DNA from: a virus
Length of the DNA stretch: 48,756 nt
Virus record (IMG/VR): IMGVR_UViG_3300030104_007599
Span: 1 to 48,756 of that record
Direction: 5' to 3' (one strand)
This document shows positions 39,901 through 47,327 of the stretch, piece after piece. Below the pieces are notes generated by a model. That model was given only the letters and a program-made list of their open reading frames with translations. It did no database searches and was not told the DNA's origin. The position numbers were made by a program, and so were the translations under genes. Every line of letters begins with the position of its first letter. The first letter of the stretch is position 1.

Positions 39901-40130
39901 TAACAGTACTAAGAACATACCAACCTTTCCACGAAACTAGAGACCTAGGAGATGGAAGTATGGGAGCTTTAATATGGAGGGCAAGAGCCGCAGGTGATAA
40001 TGAATTTGTAATGGTACAAAATGGAGTTACAGATAACGGACCAGGATGTTTTATAGGTGAATTTACTCCAGAATATATTTCACAAAACATTCAAGATATT
40101 ACAAAAACATACGGTTCAAATAAACAATAA
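33939..40130 (+). CDS. Giant baseplate wedge/peripheral protein, 2063 aa
   Basis: 2063 residues, the largest gene here. N-terminal beta-rich repeats; residues about 550-590 hold IPYLLNTKGTIPGLRALITS, a pattern found in large T4-like tail proteins; about 635-860 has a LamG/concanavalin-like domain (TVEFRFQTTGL; SGSMQEVRYYNVALG); about 1030-1080 helical PYDLTDFVRLIKFFDNSLFK; the C-terminal part is Ser/Thr/Asn-rich strands. By size and place after gp6 it may be the functional gp7-like wedge initiator with added receptor-binding domains. No frameshift seen. Confidence 0.75.
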   Translation: MSVTTIDPKNFELQVYNDSDTSLLNQFQLETALGPDSYVEFYIYDSGNNIVNFESPYTKYSIKPDGFEVTNPEEIRQIYVNPESDITSSGRENEFVQGEYVAYYNFLNNIIGSSPTDLFIKEISSDRTEVRLDSNTLGTLGLIQNVNEFITFREDQSYFVDFFLHFGDNQLIIANNIRLEDETTNNPTIAVKLYEPLPSQFDLKSTLFIVTELTSPKAYRVSLTPPVITIDDSLPLQGPNFNIPLKGQVNNSSQNLSENDILSGATTSSFNHIESILNEKSINISVDYTDFTDFIHFSSAKTRLENFYYKASLIEGYSASISVLSTTTSSATSTLLLQNKISDIIKNFDGYDRFLYYTSGSEQTWPKTTTEPPYLLAKTGSAAVVNWLGSDDNVSAYYGGMILSASDYDNQNKDQLLKSIPEYLREDAANHQYELFVDMVAQYYDNVWLYTKDITQKYNADNRLDSGISKDLVADAIKDFGLKLYQNNFSNTELYTAFLGMTPEGSLFPFPNITGSTPVPSGYELVDTLISASNDVISMDDTNKSLYKRIYHNIPYLLNTKGTIPGLRALITSYGIPDTILRISEFGGKDKVNENDWDYYFHKFNYAWDTQGTDNMSTPWEVNSNFRNHPYDAPGTVEFRFQTTGLPDSRVSQSLWFTTSSAGIDKAVVLEYTGSYLNSGSYSGSIPDPYNEYGTLKYISQPGTVNEVSCSVYLPFFNGDWWSVMVRNNGFDAFDPEYIITEPVDYDFIMSEDGLTYIVRESSTTESLSRLGNIGLFAANKIYNGNDGTQIGFTASSSIDDSNASGSWITGSTSYFAKDFTAGSTYQNFSGSMQEVRYYNVALGTTRFYDYTMNPLSIEGNGVNYSPNELTFRAALGSELDITTTSSIHPKVTGSWTPIASFSGSNSLFNFNTTPLYDTNTEYYFLDQFPAGIKNRITDKIRYEDSTLPSGSVLSPIRSLSQTVEASASYTDSLNYLEVAFSPQNEINDDITSQIGYFNIGDYIGDPRQRSSSAQIYPELNALSEDYFKKYTKPYDLTDFVRLIKFFDNSLFKMVKDFIPVRTSLASGLVIKQHLLERNKYPQPQVSYENKLYTGSIDMYDISGGPGGVFNDLNSPPPEIVMSFQNTGLFASYPVSASLYSTIRGKMQEFDIPPYTTFATDLIEMYDGEKFYLETKLTASSFFPTQLFWCITSSYGNFDNYYLRLTADGLNYSSWKKQQFSQDFTLPQGKNIVFDNDNNYVYSNYLPKDALYKQDVNFQRWDESFPSLIGEIPKLHDNQDEFYDGEFSGSVILVTNGELNEDCEAKEIQVFPNINYQVRVYGCDIKEVGWFEVSNVWKQLNNHPLPGYISLPILSLPKQYDPISGFMIDQGFGTNFLKISRVNLNGDDMSPTLSQLSSIKIKFDDIGWVTYDIDTINQQPDYYYYNLGKNYQKYGVTGSIIGNSGSYPNGYTGSLAKPQYDLTGSLTDRQLLSTGYDTKGIVFVPCISVEGFSHELYNPSAELIEFNTYAQKEVHIKATFTASTWTNVPFDNSKGGTIELYRQRQNKFPERLTTTITYLAGTNPQSTLEHTFTQSYNQGDLLPGDILGLGIAMGNVTDNNIIAAFEDTEFFISSSEAITSINQIITSPYFTSKFQNTDCDVLLGEVEGERPNPFLQDLDYQTSQTVPVNYQVVVSQSATRATVPESYYTTPSHINGRYVGSKNQSSNFNIYQPLKSLNQITTDFGNPINIGTYGQTPSVSSNEAVIYEYSWAGGTTPEILGWGAYKMSKILQVDAPDAVRTINPGEGLTNQIISASFPSNISNPSTIGRNATISQSVSDFYYILNGNNPVNSNISFFSYGEDTVGSSSPINGKILTTEFGVPTISNFILTSSNSNLYGAITSGSRNIELVAGTDISRVKKVNGGYAIGENFAPINFLTSPSESLADLINNGERWFITLFNQLEVPINNDALVPYNVGFTDTDANGNLKTPLEYKGVHEICGVSSLPLVTVLRTYQPFHETRDLGDGSMGALIWRARAAGDNEFVMVQNGVTDNGPGCFIGEFTPEYISQNIQDITKTYGSNKQ

Positions 40131-40164
40131 GAAAATAACGTGATAAAAAAATTAATAATACATA

Positions 40165-40172
40165 TATTTATA
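40165..40172 (+). promoter_or_regulatory. TATTTATA motif before the fibre genes
   Basis: TATTTATA lies 18 nt before the ATG at 40191, in a 60-base gap that opens the fibre-gene run. Confidence 0.45.
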
Positions 40173-40190
40173 ACATATAATTAAACAGAA

Positions 40191-40853
40191 ATGGGATATT
40201 TAAATAATCAAGTTGTAACAGTTGATGCTATCTTAACTAAAAAAGGTAGAGAGTTACTAGCAAAAAATGATGGTTCTTTTAGAATTACACAATTTGCATT
40301 AGCAGATGATGAAATAGATTATACTTTGTATAATCCAAACCATGCTTCTGGTTCTGCATTTTATGGGGAGGCAATAGAAAACATGCCTTTATTAGAAGCA
40401 TTTCCAGATGAATCTCAAATAATGAAGTATAAATTAGCTACTCTACCAAGAGGTACAGCTAAACTTCCAGTAATAAACATTGGAAATCCTACTATTTCAT
40501 TACCCCAAGGAGGTTCAACAACAATAAGACCTGAAACATTAAACTATTTAGGAAACACTTCATTAGTAGAAACTTCAGGGTATACAGCTACAATAGCAGA
40601 TGTTAGAACTATGGCTTCATTTGAAGGAACAGGAATCCAAAGCACAGCGGCTATAAACCAAAACCAAAGTTCTACAACAACATTAGGTACAAATGTATCA
40701 ACAACAGTAATAGGTACTCAAATTAATTTAAGAGCTACAACAGTAAATACTTTATTTGGAGCTAATGCTCAATTAAGTACTACTATAACATTAGTAGGTT
40801 TAGATAGTGGAGCTAGATTAACAATACCAGTTACAATTACCAAAACAAATTAA
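40191..40853 (+). CDS. Conserved tail/baseplate structural protein, 220 aa
   Basis: 220 residues. The N-terminus (VTVDAILTKKGRELLAKNDG; ITQFALADDEIDYTLYNP) is a recurrent opening of T4-like structural proteins that follow the wedge genes. The C-terminal 100 residues are Thr/Ser/Asn strands. Probably at the outer baseplate or fibre base. First gene behind a TATTTATA motif. Confidence 0.75.
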   Translation: MGYLNNQVVTVDAILTKKGRELLAKNDGSFRITQFALADDEIDYTLYNPNHASGSAFYGEAIENMPLLEAFPDESQIMKYKLATLPRGTAKLPVINIGNPTISLPQGGSTTIRPETLNYLGNTSLVETSGYTATIADVRTMASFEGTGIQSTAAINQNQSSTTTLGTNVSTTVIGTQINLRATTVNTLFGANAQLSTTITLVGLDSGARLTIPVTITKTN

Positions 40854-40863
40854 TACATAAAAC

Positions 40864-41916
40864 ATGAGTTTTAAAAGATTAGAAGAAGAAGATTTTGTAG
40901 TAAGTGCAGATGCTGTACAAGGAATATGTTGGTCAACAGGAGCCCCAACCTTAACTTCATTTCATACTTCATCAGTACAACAATTAGGATCTTCAGGAAA
41001 TTATTACCTAGCAGTATATCAAACTTCATCTGATTTATCAACAGCAGCTGTTCAATTTGATATAGCATATGGAAATAAACATGGGTCTGGAAGTTCATAT
41101 TTCAACCCTTTATACCCAAGCAGAACACCATCATCTGTAATTTATGGTCAATATAGATCAATGATATTAGAAGATGAAAATGCTGTTTTCTTAACAGGTA
41201 TTGGAACTACAGGTCAAGTTAATCAATGTGGAGTTCTCATAACTAGTAGCACAGCAGTTGAAATGGAAGATTTTTGGGTAATATCACCTGATAGAGCAAG
41301 ATATAAACAAAGTTTATTCCCAGGAACATTTAATTTAACCTTATCAGGTTCAGGAGGAGAAATAACTTTAACAGATAATTCAAATGATGTAACTATTCAA
41401 ACCTTTTTAGGTACATCTAGAGTTTATCAAATTGTTTCAGGTTCAAATGGTTCAGGAATATCAGGAGGTGGGTATACCCCAGATTCAGGTTCATATGGGT
41501 TATTTTTCCCAGATATTGCAACAATATTATTAAATCCAGAAGCTATAAATTTTGAAATTGGAGTAGCTTCAGATAAAACTGCCAATTTAGCCAATGGTGT
41601 TAATAACTCAACATTTTACGAGGCAATGGTAGATGGTTCCTCATTTCAATTAAATTTTGAAGAAACAATCACCTCAGATTATATATTTGTTAGAGCCAGA
41701 AATGCAGAATTTAATTATTCTGAAAACCCATCATTTATATCAGGATCTACAGGTGAAGTAATTTATAGTAATTTTATAAATAACCCTCAAACCTACCCTA
41801 CAACTATAGGGATGTACAATGATTCAAATGAATTAATGGCTGTAGCAAAACTTTCAAGACCATTACTTAAGGATTTTACAAAAGAAAGTTTAGTAAGGGT
41901 TAAATTAGATTTTTAG
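40864..41916 (+). CDS. Tail structural protein, paralogue A, 350 aa
   Basis: 350 residues, beta-rich, Ser/Gly-rich. Shares with the next protein the elements FPGTFNLTLSGSGG / KPGTFELTYSGS, the Y-S-x-N-P-S-x-I-S-G-S motif and the C-terminal TTIGMYNDSNELMAVAKLSR. They are tandem paralogues, probably two related adhesin-like or outer-baseplate parts. Mostly strands, no enzyme motif. Confidence 0.75.
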   Translation: MSFKRLEEEDFVVSADAVQGICWSTGAPTLTSFHTSSVQQLGSSGNYYLAVYQTSSDLSTAAVQFDIAYGNKHGSGSSYFNPLYPSRTPSSVIYGQYRSMILEDENAVFLTGIGTTGQVNQCGVLITSSTAVEMEDFWVISPDRARYKQSLFPGTFNLTLSGSGGEITLTDNSNDVTIQTFLGTSRVYQIVSGSNGSGISGGGYTPDSGSYGLFFPDIATILLNPEAINFEIGVASDKTANLANGVNNSTFYEAMVDGSSFQLNFEETITSDYIFVRARNAEFNYSENPSFISGSTGEVIYSNFINNPQTYPTTIGMYNDSNELMAVAKLSRPLLKDFTKESLVRVKLDF

Positions 41917-41921
41917 GATGA

Positions 41922-42923
41922 ATGAGCGTTTACAAGTCATTAACAACATCAGATGTAGTAGTAACTCCATTTAAAGTAAACAAAAGTTTTTCTTTTGAAG
42001 GAAGCAGTTCCCTCTCAGCCCCAGACGTAAGCATTGATAGGTATTTCGGTAGAAATATCACCTCATCCCTCTGGGTATCCGGTTCTTATCCTACAGGTCA
42101 AATTGATATTTTAAATCAAGAATTAGTTTATAACTCAATAAAGCAGTTATATTATACTAATTATCTAAAAAACCCAAATGGTTCCCCAGTTAATGTGCCT
42201 CAATTTAATACTGATGGAACCATAACAGTAGAAGGGGGAAGTGGTTCTTACCAACCTATGTATGATAATTATTTACCCGATACTTTATTAGCAAATAGAT
42301 TATTTCCGACAGCATCTAATGATAGGATAGGAGTCATTTCCATCCCATCAGATTTATTTGGAGAGTATATAAAACCAGGAACATTTGAACTAACTTATTC
42401 AGGTTCAATTACTTCAGGGGTTATAACTGACGATGAAAATGGAAATTTAATTTCAAATAATGCAAAAGTAGGGGATATAATATACCAACATGGTATGGTT
42501 ATATTAACTGCCTTTGGAACTTCTATTACAGGAAGTGTATATGGGTTAGGATTAAATTTAGGATATGGTTTTTCTCAATATGGTACTAGTGATGTTGAAG
42601 AATTAAACGAAATAATTACATCAAATGGTATACAAATAGAGTTTCAAAGTACAATGACTATATATGAGTCACAATATAAATGTACTTTCAACCCAAATGA
42701 ATTTGTTTATTCCCAAAACCCTTCCATCATATCAGGAAGTTGGTGTGGGAGTAAAGAAGGAAAGTTATATGATTTTGCAACAGGTTCATATTTTGAACCA
42801 TACATAACCACAGTAGGGTTATACGATAACTCAAATCAATTAGTAGCTGTAGGAAAACTATCTCAACCCCTACAAAGTTCAAATGTTACTGACACTACTG
42901 TATTGGTTAACTTAGACTTATAA
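41922..42923 (+). CDS. Tail structural protein, paralogue B, 333 aa
   Basis: 333 residues, the second copy of the pair with the protein at 40864. It keeps the core ISG-S motif (YSQNPSIISGS) and the end TTVGLYDNSNQLVAVGKLSQ, but its N-terminal half differs (KSFSFEGSSSLSAPDVSIDR). The divergence suggests duplication followed by specialisation, as expected for surface-exposed tail parts. Confidence 0.75.
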   Translation: MSVYKSLTTSDVVVTPFKVNKSFSFEGSSSLSAPDVSIDRYFGRNITSSLWVSGSYPTGQIDILNQELVYNSIKQLYYTNYLKNPNGSPVNVPQFNTDGTITVEGGSGSYQPMYDNYLPDTLLANRLFPTASNDRIGVISIPSDLFGEYIKPGTFELTYSGSITSGVITDDENGNLISNNAKVGDIIYQHGMVILTAFGTSITGSVYGLGLNLGYGFSQYGTSDVEELNEIITSNGIQIEFQSTMTIYESQYKCTFNPNEFVYSQNPSIISGSWCGSKEGKLYDFATGSYFEPYITTVGLYDNSNQLVAVGKLSQPLQSSNVTDTTVLVNLDL

Positions 42924-42931
42924 TATTTATA
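42924..42931 (+). promoter_or_regulatory. TATTTATA motif at the fibre gene start
   Basis: TATTTATA ends 3 nt before the ATG at 42935. It is too close for a -10 box of that start, so either the motif serves another purpose or an internal start is used. Confidence 0.25.
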
Positions 42932-42934
42932 AAC

Positions 42935-45900
42935 ATGGCAAAAACATTATCAAAAACAGGAATAGTAACAGGAGCTGATATTTTAGCAGGTCATGTAACA
43001 CAATCAGTAGATGCTTTAACAGGAATAGAAGCATACGATATAACAATATCTGGATCTACAACTATTAGTGGTTCATTAAGTATAACCCCAACCCAAGCCA
43101 GTAATGGAGTTAATGTATTAACTGTTGATGGTACTGGAAAAGTATTCAAAACAGGTTCTTATAATGCTGGAGGAGGAGGTACAACACCTACTTTACAAGA
43201 AGTAACAGATCAAGGTTCTATCACCACAGTAGCAATTACAGGATCTGATATAAGTGCTAGTAATAATATATTTAGTAAACAACATTATATAGAAGGTAAG
43301 TTAGCATTAGATTATAACAATGGAATTGCTTTAGGAAATGTAACTGATCCTATTAATCTTATAAATAATGTAACAGCTTCAAGTAACATCAGCGCAAGTG
43401 GTACTGGATCATTTGCAAATTTACAATTACCTAATAATGGTAGGTTAGATTTTGGAGCAAATTTTGACCAATATATAAGGGGATATGATAATACGATAAT
43501 TGTAGATGGTGATAATTCCATCTTTCTTTACGCAGATACTTGTGTAGTACTTACCTCGGATGTTGTTAAAAATAATGCTGGGGGTGATGGTGGGTTATTA
43601 GCATGGACTGGAAGTATTTCTATCACAGGAAGTGGTAATACTCAAGCCCCAAAAACACTTACAATTGAGGGGGATATAAGTGCAAGTGGAAATTTATTTA
43701 TCTCTGCTTCCGAAGATTCTAGTATTCCTAATATAGCCTTATATGATACTTCCTCAGGTCAAGTTTTTTATACTGCTTCTAGTGCAATAGGAGGAGGAGG
43801 AACAGATCCAAAATATCAAGTTTATGAAACAGGATCTGGAGGTAATTCTTATACTAGTTCTATAGTCCCTTCATCAGGTGTAAATTTTGTAGGACAACAA
43901 TACTCAGTTATCTCTGGTGGAAGTGGAAGTTCATCAACTATGAGTTTACTCTCAGTAATAGGTGGTGGGGCAAATAATAGAATTGATTGTGCTAACATTT
44001 ATAGTACTATAGGGGGAGGAAGTGAAAATTGTATTGGAGAATATTCTTGTAATAGTACTATAGGGGGAGGAGCTAAAAATACTATTGTTTCTGGAGATCT
44101 TTCTAGTATTTGTAATAATACTATAGCAGGAGGATGTAATAATGAGATAAGTTTAAATATAAATAATTCTGGAATTTTAGGAGGGATAGGAAATAAAGCT
44201 CAACATCAAAACACCTTTATATTAGGTTCAAATCTAACCTCATCTCAAGCTGACACAACTTATACACAAAATATTATAGCAACAGGATCATTAATAGTAA
44301 CGGATAATGCAGGAGGAGCTGGTTTTGAAGTAGGTGAATTTGCAGTAACTGTTCAAGGAGATAATGTATTTTCTATTGGACAATTAGGCACTCAAGATAT
44401 TTCGATGGGAGGTTTTGGAGGTAATATGGAAATTAATTCCCCAATTACAGCTTCAAGCGATATAAGTGCAAGTGGAAATTTATTTGCCTCTGCCTCAGAT
44501 GGTGCAGGTATTAATCATATAACTCTATATAATACTTCATCAGGTCAATTCTTTTATACTGCTTCTAGTGCAATAGGGACAAACCCAAAATATCTAGTTT
44601 ATGAAACTGGATCAGGTACAGATAGTATTAAACCTTCACATGGAAATGGAAATATATCTTCAGGTACTCGTAGTACGATAGCAGGAGGGATAAATAACCA
44701 ATCAACTCAAACTAATACATTTGTAGGAGGTGGAGAAGAAAACTGTGCATTACAAAACAAATCCGCGGTATTAGGAGGAGAAAAAAATAAAGCATGTCAA
44801 GGTTATACAGTTGCTGGAGGTGGATATTTAAATACCGCTAATGGTTGTCTTTCAGGAGTTTGGAGTGGATGTGTTAATACTGCTGGAGGAAATAGCAGTG
44901 CTATATTAGGAGGTAGAAATAATGAAGCTAGTGGGGATTGTAGTGTTGTAGTAGGAGGTCAATTAAACTGCGCCCAAAAAACACATGATTTTGTTGGGGG
45001 TGGATGTTGCAATAAAACAGCAGGTACTGGAGTATCAAAATTTAATTCTATCTTAGGTGGAGAACTTAATGAAATTTTAGATGCTTTAGCAAATTCTACA
45101 TCATATTCAACTATTGGAGGAGGTGAATGTAACCAACTAGACGCAGATCATGCTATAATAGGTGGAGGACGTAACAATACCCTAACTTCATCTTCAGCTT
45201 GTGGTGGTATTTTAGGTGGAGAATTTAACAAACTTCAACATGATAAATCATTTATTATAGGATCAAATCTTACTTCTAGTGCAGCTTGTACTACTTTTAT
45301 GAATAATTCAGTCGTGGAAGGAAACATAAGTTCAAGTGGGACAGGTTCTTTTACCCATGTTCAATTACCAAATCAAGGTACAATTCAATTTGATGGAACT
45401 CCTGGAAGTGATGATCAATATATCTATGGACAAGATAATTATATTAAAATTGAAGGGGATAACGAAGTTTATATATATGCTGATGATTTTATTAAATTAG
45501 ATACCGTAGTATTAAAAACCAGATCCAATGGTCTTACTTTTGCATATACAGGTTCATTATACATGACCTCAAGTATTGGTAATAAGGCTTTAATAGATGT
45601 TGAAGGTCCAGTTACAGCTTCCCATTTTGTAGGTGATGGCTCCCAATTATCTAATATTCAAAGACCTATCTCAAACTCAGTTTCAACTAATATAACAGCC
45701 AGTAATTCAAATGCAGGATATTATTTTAGAACTGGGGGAAATATAACATGCTCAATACAAGCCAATGCAACTGTACCTTGTGATATAGGATCTGAATTTG
45801 ATTTTTTCCAAACATCTTCTGCTGGAAATATGCTTTTCTTATCAGGGTCAGGTGTTACTTTAAACACTAAAGGTGGATTTACAAAATTAGATGGACAATT

Positions 45901-45967
45901 TGCGGGTGCTACTCTTAAAAAAGTAGGCACTGATGAATGGGATTTAGTAGGAGATTTAAACTCATAA
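42935..45967 (+). CDS. Tail fibre with repeated GGG-N (head-repeat-like) modules, 1010 aa
   Basis: 1010 residues. A phage-fibre N-terminus (GIVTGADILAGHVTQSVDAL; SGSTTISGSLSI), then two similar modules, each with SASGNLF-type linkers and a series of I-G-G-G-x-x-N repeats (residues about 342-430 and 575-775). These look like YadA/Hep_Hag-type left-handed rolls, with unusually many Cys in the repeats. The last 100 residues form a distal domain (FVGDGSQLSNIQRPI...). Likely trimeric receptor-binding fibre. No S74 chaperone peptidase seen. Confidence 0.8.
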   Translation: MAKTLSKTGIVTGADILAGHVTQSVDALTGIEAYDITISGSTTISGSLSITPTQASNGVNVLTVDGTGKVFKTGSYNAGGGGTTPTLQEVTDQGSITTVAITGSDISASNNIFSKQHYIEGKLALDYNNGIALGNVTDPINLINNVTASSNISASGTGSFANLQLPNNGRLDFGANFDQYIRGYDNTIIVDGDNSIFLYADTCVVLTSDVVKNNAGGDGGLLAWTGSISITGSGNTQAPKTLTIEGDISASGNLFISASEDSSIPNIALYDTSSGQVFYTASSAIGGGGTDPKYQVYETGSGGNSYTSSIVPSSGVNFVGQQYSVISGGSGSSSTMSLLSVIGGGANNRIDCANIYSTIGGGSENCIGEYSCNSTIGGGAKNTIVSGDLSSICNNTIAGGCNNEISLNINNSGILGGIGNKAQHQNTFILGSNLTSSQADTTYTQNIIATGSLIVTDNAGGAGFEVGEFAVTVQGDNVFSIGQLGTQDISMGGFGGNMEINSPITASSDISASGNLFASASDGAGINHITLYNTSSGQFFYTASSAIGTNPKYLVYETGSGTDSIKPSHGNGNISSGTRSTIAGGINNQSTQTNTFVGGGEENCALQNKSAVLGGEKNKACQGYTVAGGGYLNTANGCLSGVWSGCVNTAGGNSSAILGGRNNEASGDCSVVVGGQLNCAQKTHDFVGGGCCNKTAGTGVSKFNSILGGELNEILDALANSTSYSTIGGGECNQLDADHAIIGGGRNNTLTSSSACGGILGGEFNKLQHDKSFIIGSNLTSSAACTTFMNNSVVEGNISSSGTGSFTHVQLPNQGTIQFDGTPGSDDQYIYGQDNYIKIEGDNEVYIYADDFIKLDTVVLKTRSNGLTFAYTGSLYMTSSIGNKALIDVEGPVTASHFVGDGSQLSNIQRPISNSVSTNITASNSNAGYYFRTGGNITCSIQANATVPCDIGSEFDFFQTSSAGNMLFLSGSGVTLNTKGGFTKLDGQFAGATLKKVGTDEWDLVGDLNS

Positions 45968-45968
45968 T

Positions 45969-46604
45969 ATGGGAATTGCAGGAATAAGTTTTGGGGTATC
46001 TAGTAATACCATTAACACTCCTTCTCCTGTTTTAGGAGTAGAAGAACAATTTGGTACTGGACTTAGTACTAGTTATGATTATGGTCCTTACAGTTTTTGG
46101 TATGATTATAATGTATGGCATGGTTTATATCTAGTCTCAGAAATAGGAGCTAGCAGAAAACAAATCACTGGATTTGATGCCTATTTGGATAATAATGGTC
46201 AAACCCTAATGGATGGTGTTATATTAAAAATGTGCCATACAACAGAAACCACACTTCCCTCAACATTAAAATCAGATCTTTCAGTTTCATCAGGAACATT
46301 TGAATTTAGTGATAGAATTACTACTCTTCCCTTAACAGACATTACAATTACAGGTACAGATGATTGGAAAAGTTTTGATTTTACTACTAACTTTGAATAT
46401 AATGGGATAGATAATGTAATAATAACATTAGAAAACCAAGGTGGAGATTGGGAAACCTCAGGAGCTAAATTTAGGTATACTTCTGTAGGTTCGGATAAAA
46501 GTTGGTATTTAACCCAAGATAACCCAGGACCCTCAGACTACCCTAATACTCCTTCTTTGGGTACTGAAACAACCAATAGACCTAACATAAAATTAAAATA
46601 TTAA
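45969..46604 (+). CDS. Flavobacterial-surface-like beta-sandwich protein, 211 aa
   Basis: 211 residues, no signal peptide. The pattern (STSYDYGPYSFWYDYNVWHG; ASRKQITGFDAYLDNNGQ; DWKSFDFTTNFEYNGIDNVI) resembles beta-sandwich repeats of flavobacterial secreted adhesins, though here without the sorting domain. It follows the fibre gene, so it may be a tail tip or a fibre-associated adhesin captured from a host. Confidence 0.65.
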   Translation: MGIAGISFGVSSNTINTPSPVLGVEEQFGTGLSTSYDYGPYSFWYDYNVWHGLYLVSEIGASRKQITGFDAYLDNNGQTLMDGVILKMCHTTETTLPSTLKSDLSVSSGTFEFSDRITTLPLTDITITGTDDWKSFDFTTNFEYNGIDNVIITLENQGGDWETSGAKFRYTSVGSDKSWYLTQDNPGPSDYPNTPSLGTETTNRPNIKLKY

Positions 46605-46608
46605 AAAA

Positions 46609-46842
46609 ATGGATCTTAATTTAGTCATAACAGAAATTGAAAACACAGGAGCAACTGTATTAGAAGCAACAGATACCCCTACTCTACTTTCAATTGCAGC
46701 TACATCTACAGATTATAACAATTTTAAACAAATATTGTTAATAGTAGAAACAAATTGCCTTCCCGATTATCCTACTATGCATACCGTAACTTATGCAGCT
46801 AACTTATGTAAATTTTCTTTACAAGTACAAGCTTTAACTTAA
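46609..46842 (+). CDS. Hypothetical small protein, 77 aa
   Basis: 77 residues, helical with a Cys-Leu-Pro loop (IVETNCLPDYPTMHTVTYAA). It may be a fibre or head accessory part by position at the end of the structural block. No recognised family. Confidence 0.65.
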   Translation: MDLNLVITEIENTGATVLEATDTPTLLSIAATSTDYNNFKQILLIVETNCLPDYPTMHTVTYAANLCKFSLQVQALT

Positions 46843-46853
46843 ATAACCTACTT

Positions 46854-47306
46854 ATGAGTTGGACTTATAATGGAGAGGAAATAACAGAATATTCTCAATT
46901 TCCCAAAAACACATTTGGGTTTATTTATAGAATCACACACTTACCTACTGAAAAATCCTATATAGGTAAAAAAGTACTTATACATAATCGTAAAGTAAAA
47001 GTAACTAAAAAAGACTTACTAGTGTATGAAGGTGTGCAGGGTCGAAAACCCACCCACAAACGTGTTAGCAAAGAATCAGATTGGAAAACCTACTATGGTT
47101 CAAATAAACTTTTAAAAGAAGATCTTGAAAAACATTCTAAAGAAGAATTTGAAAGGCATATAATTAAACTAGCCCCAAGCAAAAAACTACTTACATATTA
47201 TGAAACTCAAATGCAATTTATGTATCAAGTTTTAGAAAAACCCGAATTATATTATAATGATAACATTTTAGGAAAGTTTTTCACAAAAGATTTTGAGTAT
47301 AGATAA
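46854..47306 (+). CDS. GIY-YIG endonuclease (SegE-like)
   Basis: 150 residues. GIY-YIG core: GFIYRI (22-27) and SYIGKK (35-40), followed by SDWKTYYGSNKLLKEDL, an R/K-rich segment (HIIKLAPSKK) and YETQMQF with the catalytic-type Glu. This is the layout of SegE-like phage GIY-YIG nucleases. It may be a free-standing homing endonuclease or a DNA-processing nuclease. It sits between structural and replication genes, a usual site for such genes. Confidence 0.85.
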   Translation: MSWTYNGEEITEYSQFPKNTFGFIYRITHLPTEKSYIGKKVLIHNRKVKVTKKDLLVYEGVQGRKPTHKRVSKESDWKTYYGSNKLLKEDLEKHSKEEFERHIIKLAPSKKLLTYYETQMQFMYQVLEKPELYYNDNILGKFFTKDFEYR

Positions 47307-47327
47307 AAGGTTATTATATTATACCGC

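Noticed and set aside
43960-45260. CRISPR-like or DNA tandem repeats in the fibre gene
   Set aside because: The GGAGGA-type repeats are codon-level echoes of the protein I-G-G-G-x-x-N repeats; spacing is irregular and in frame.
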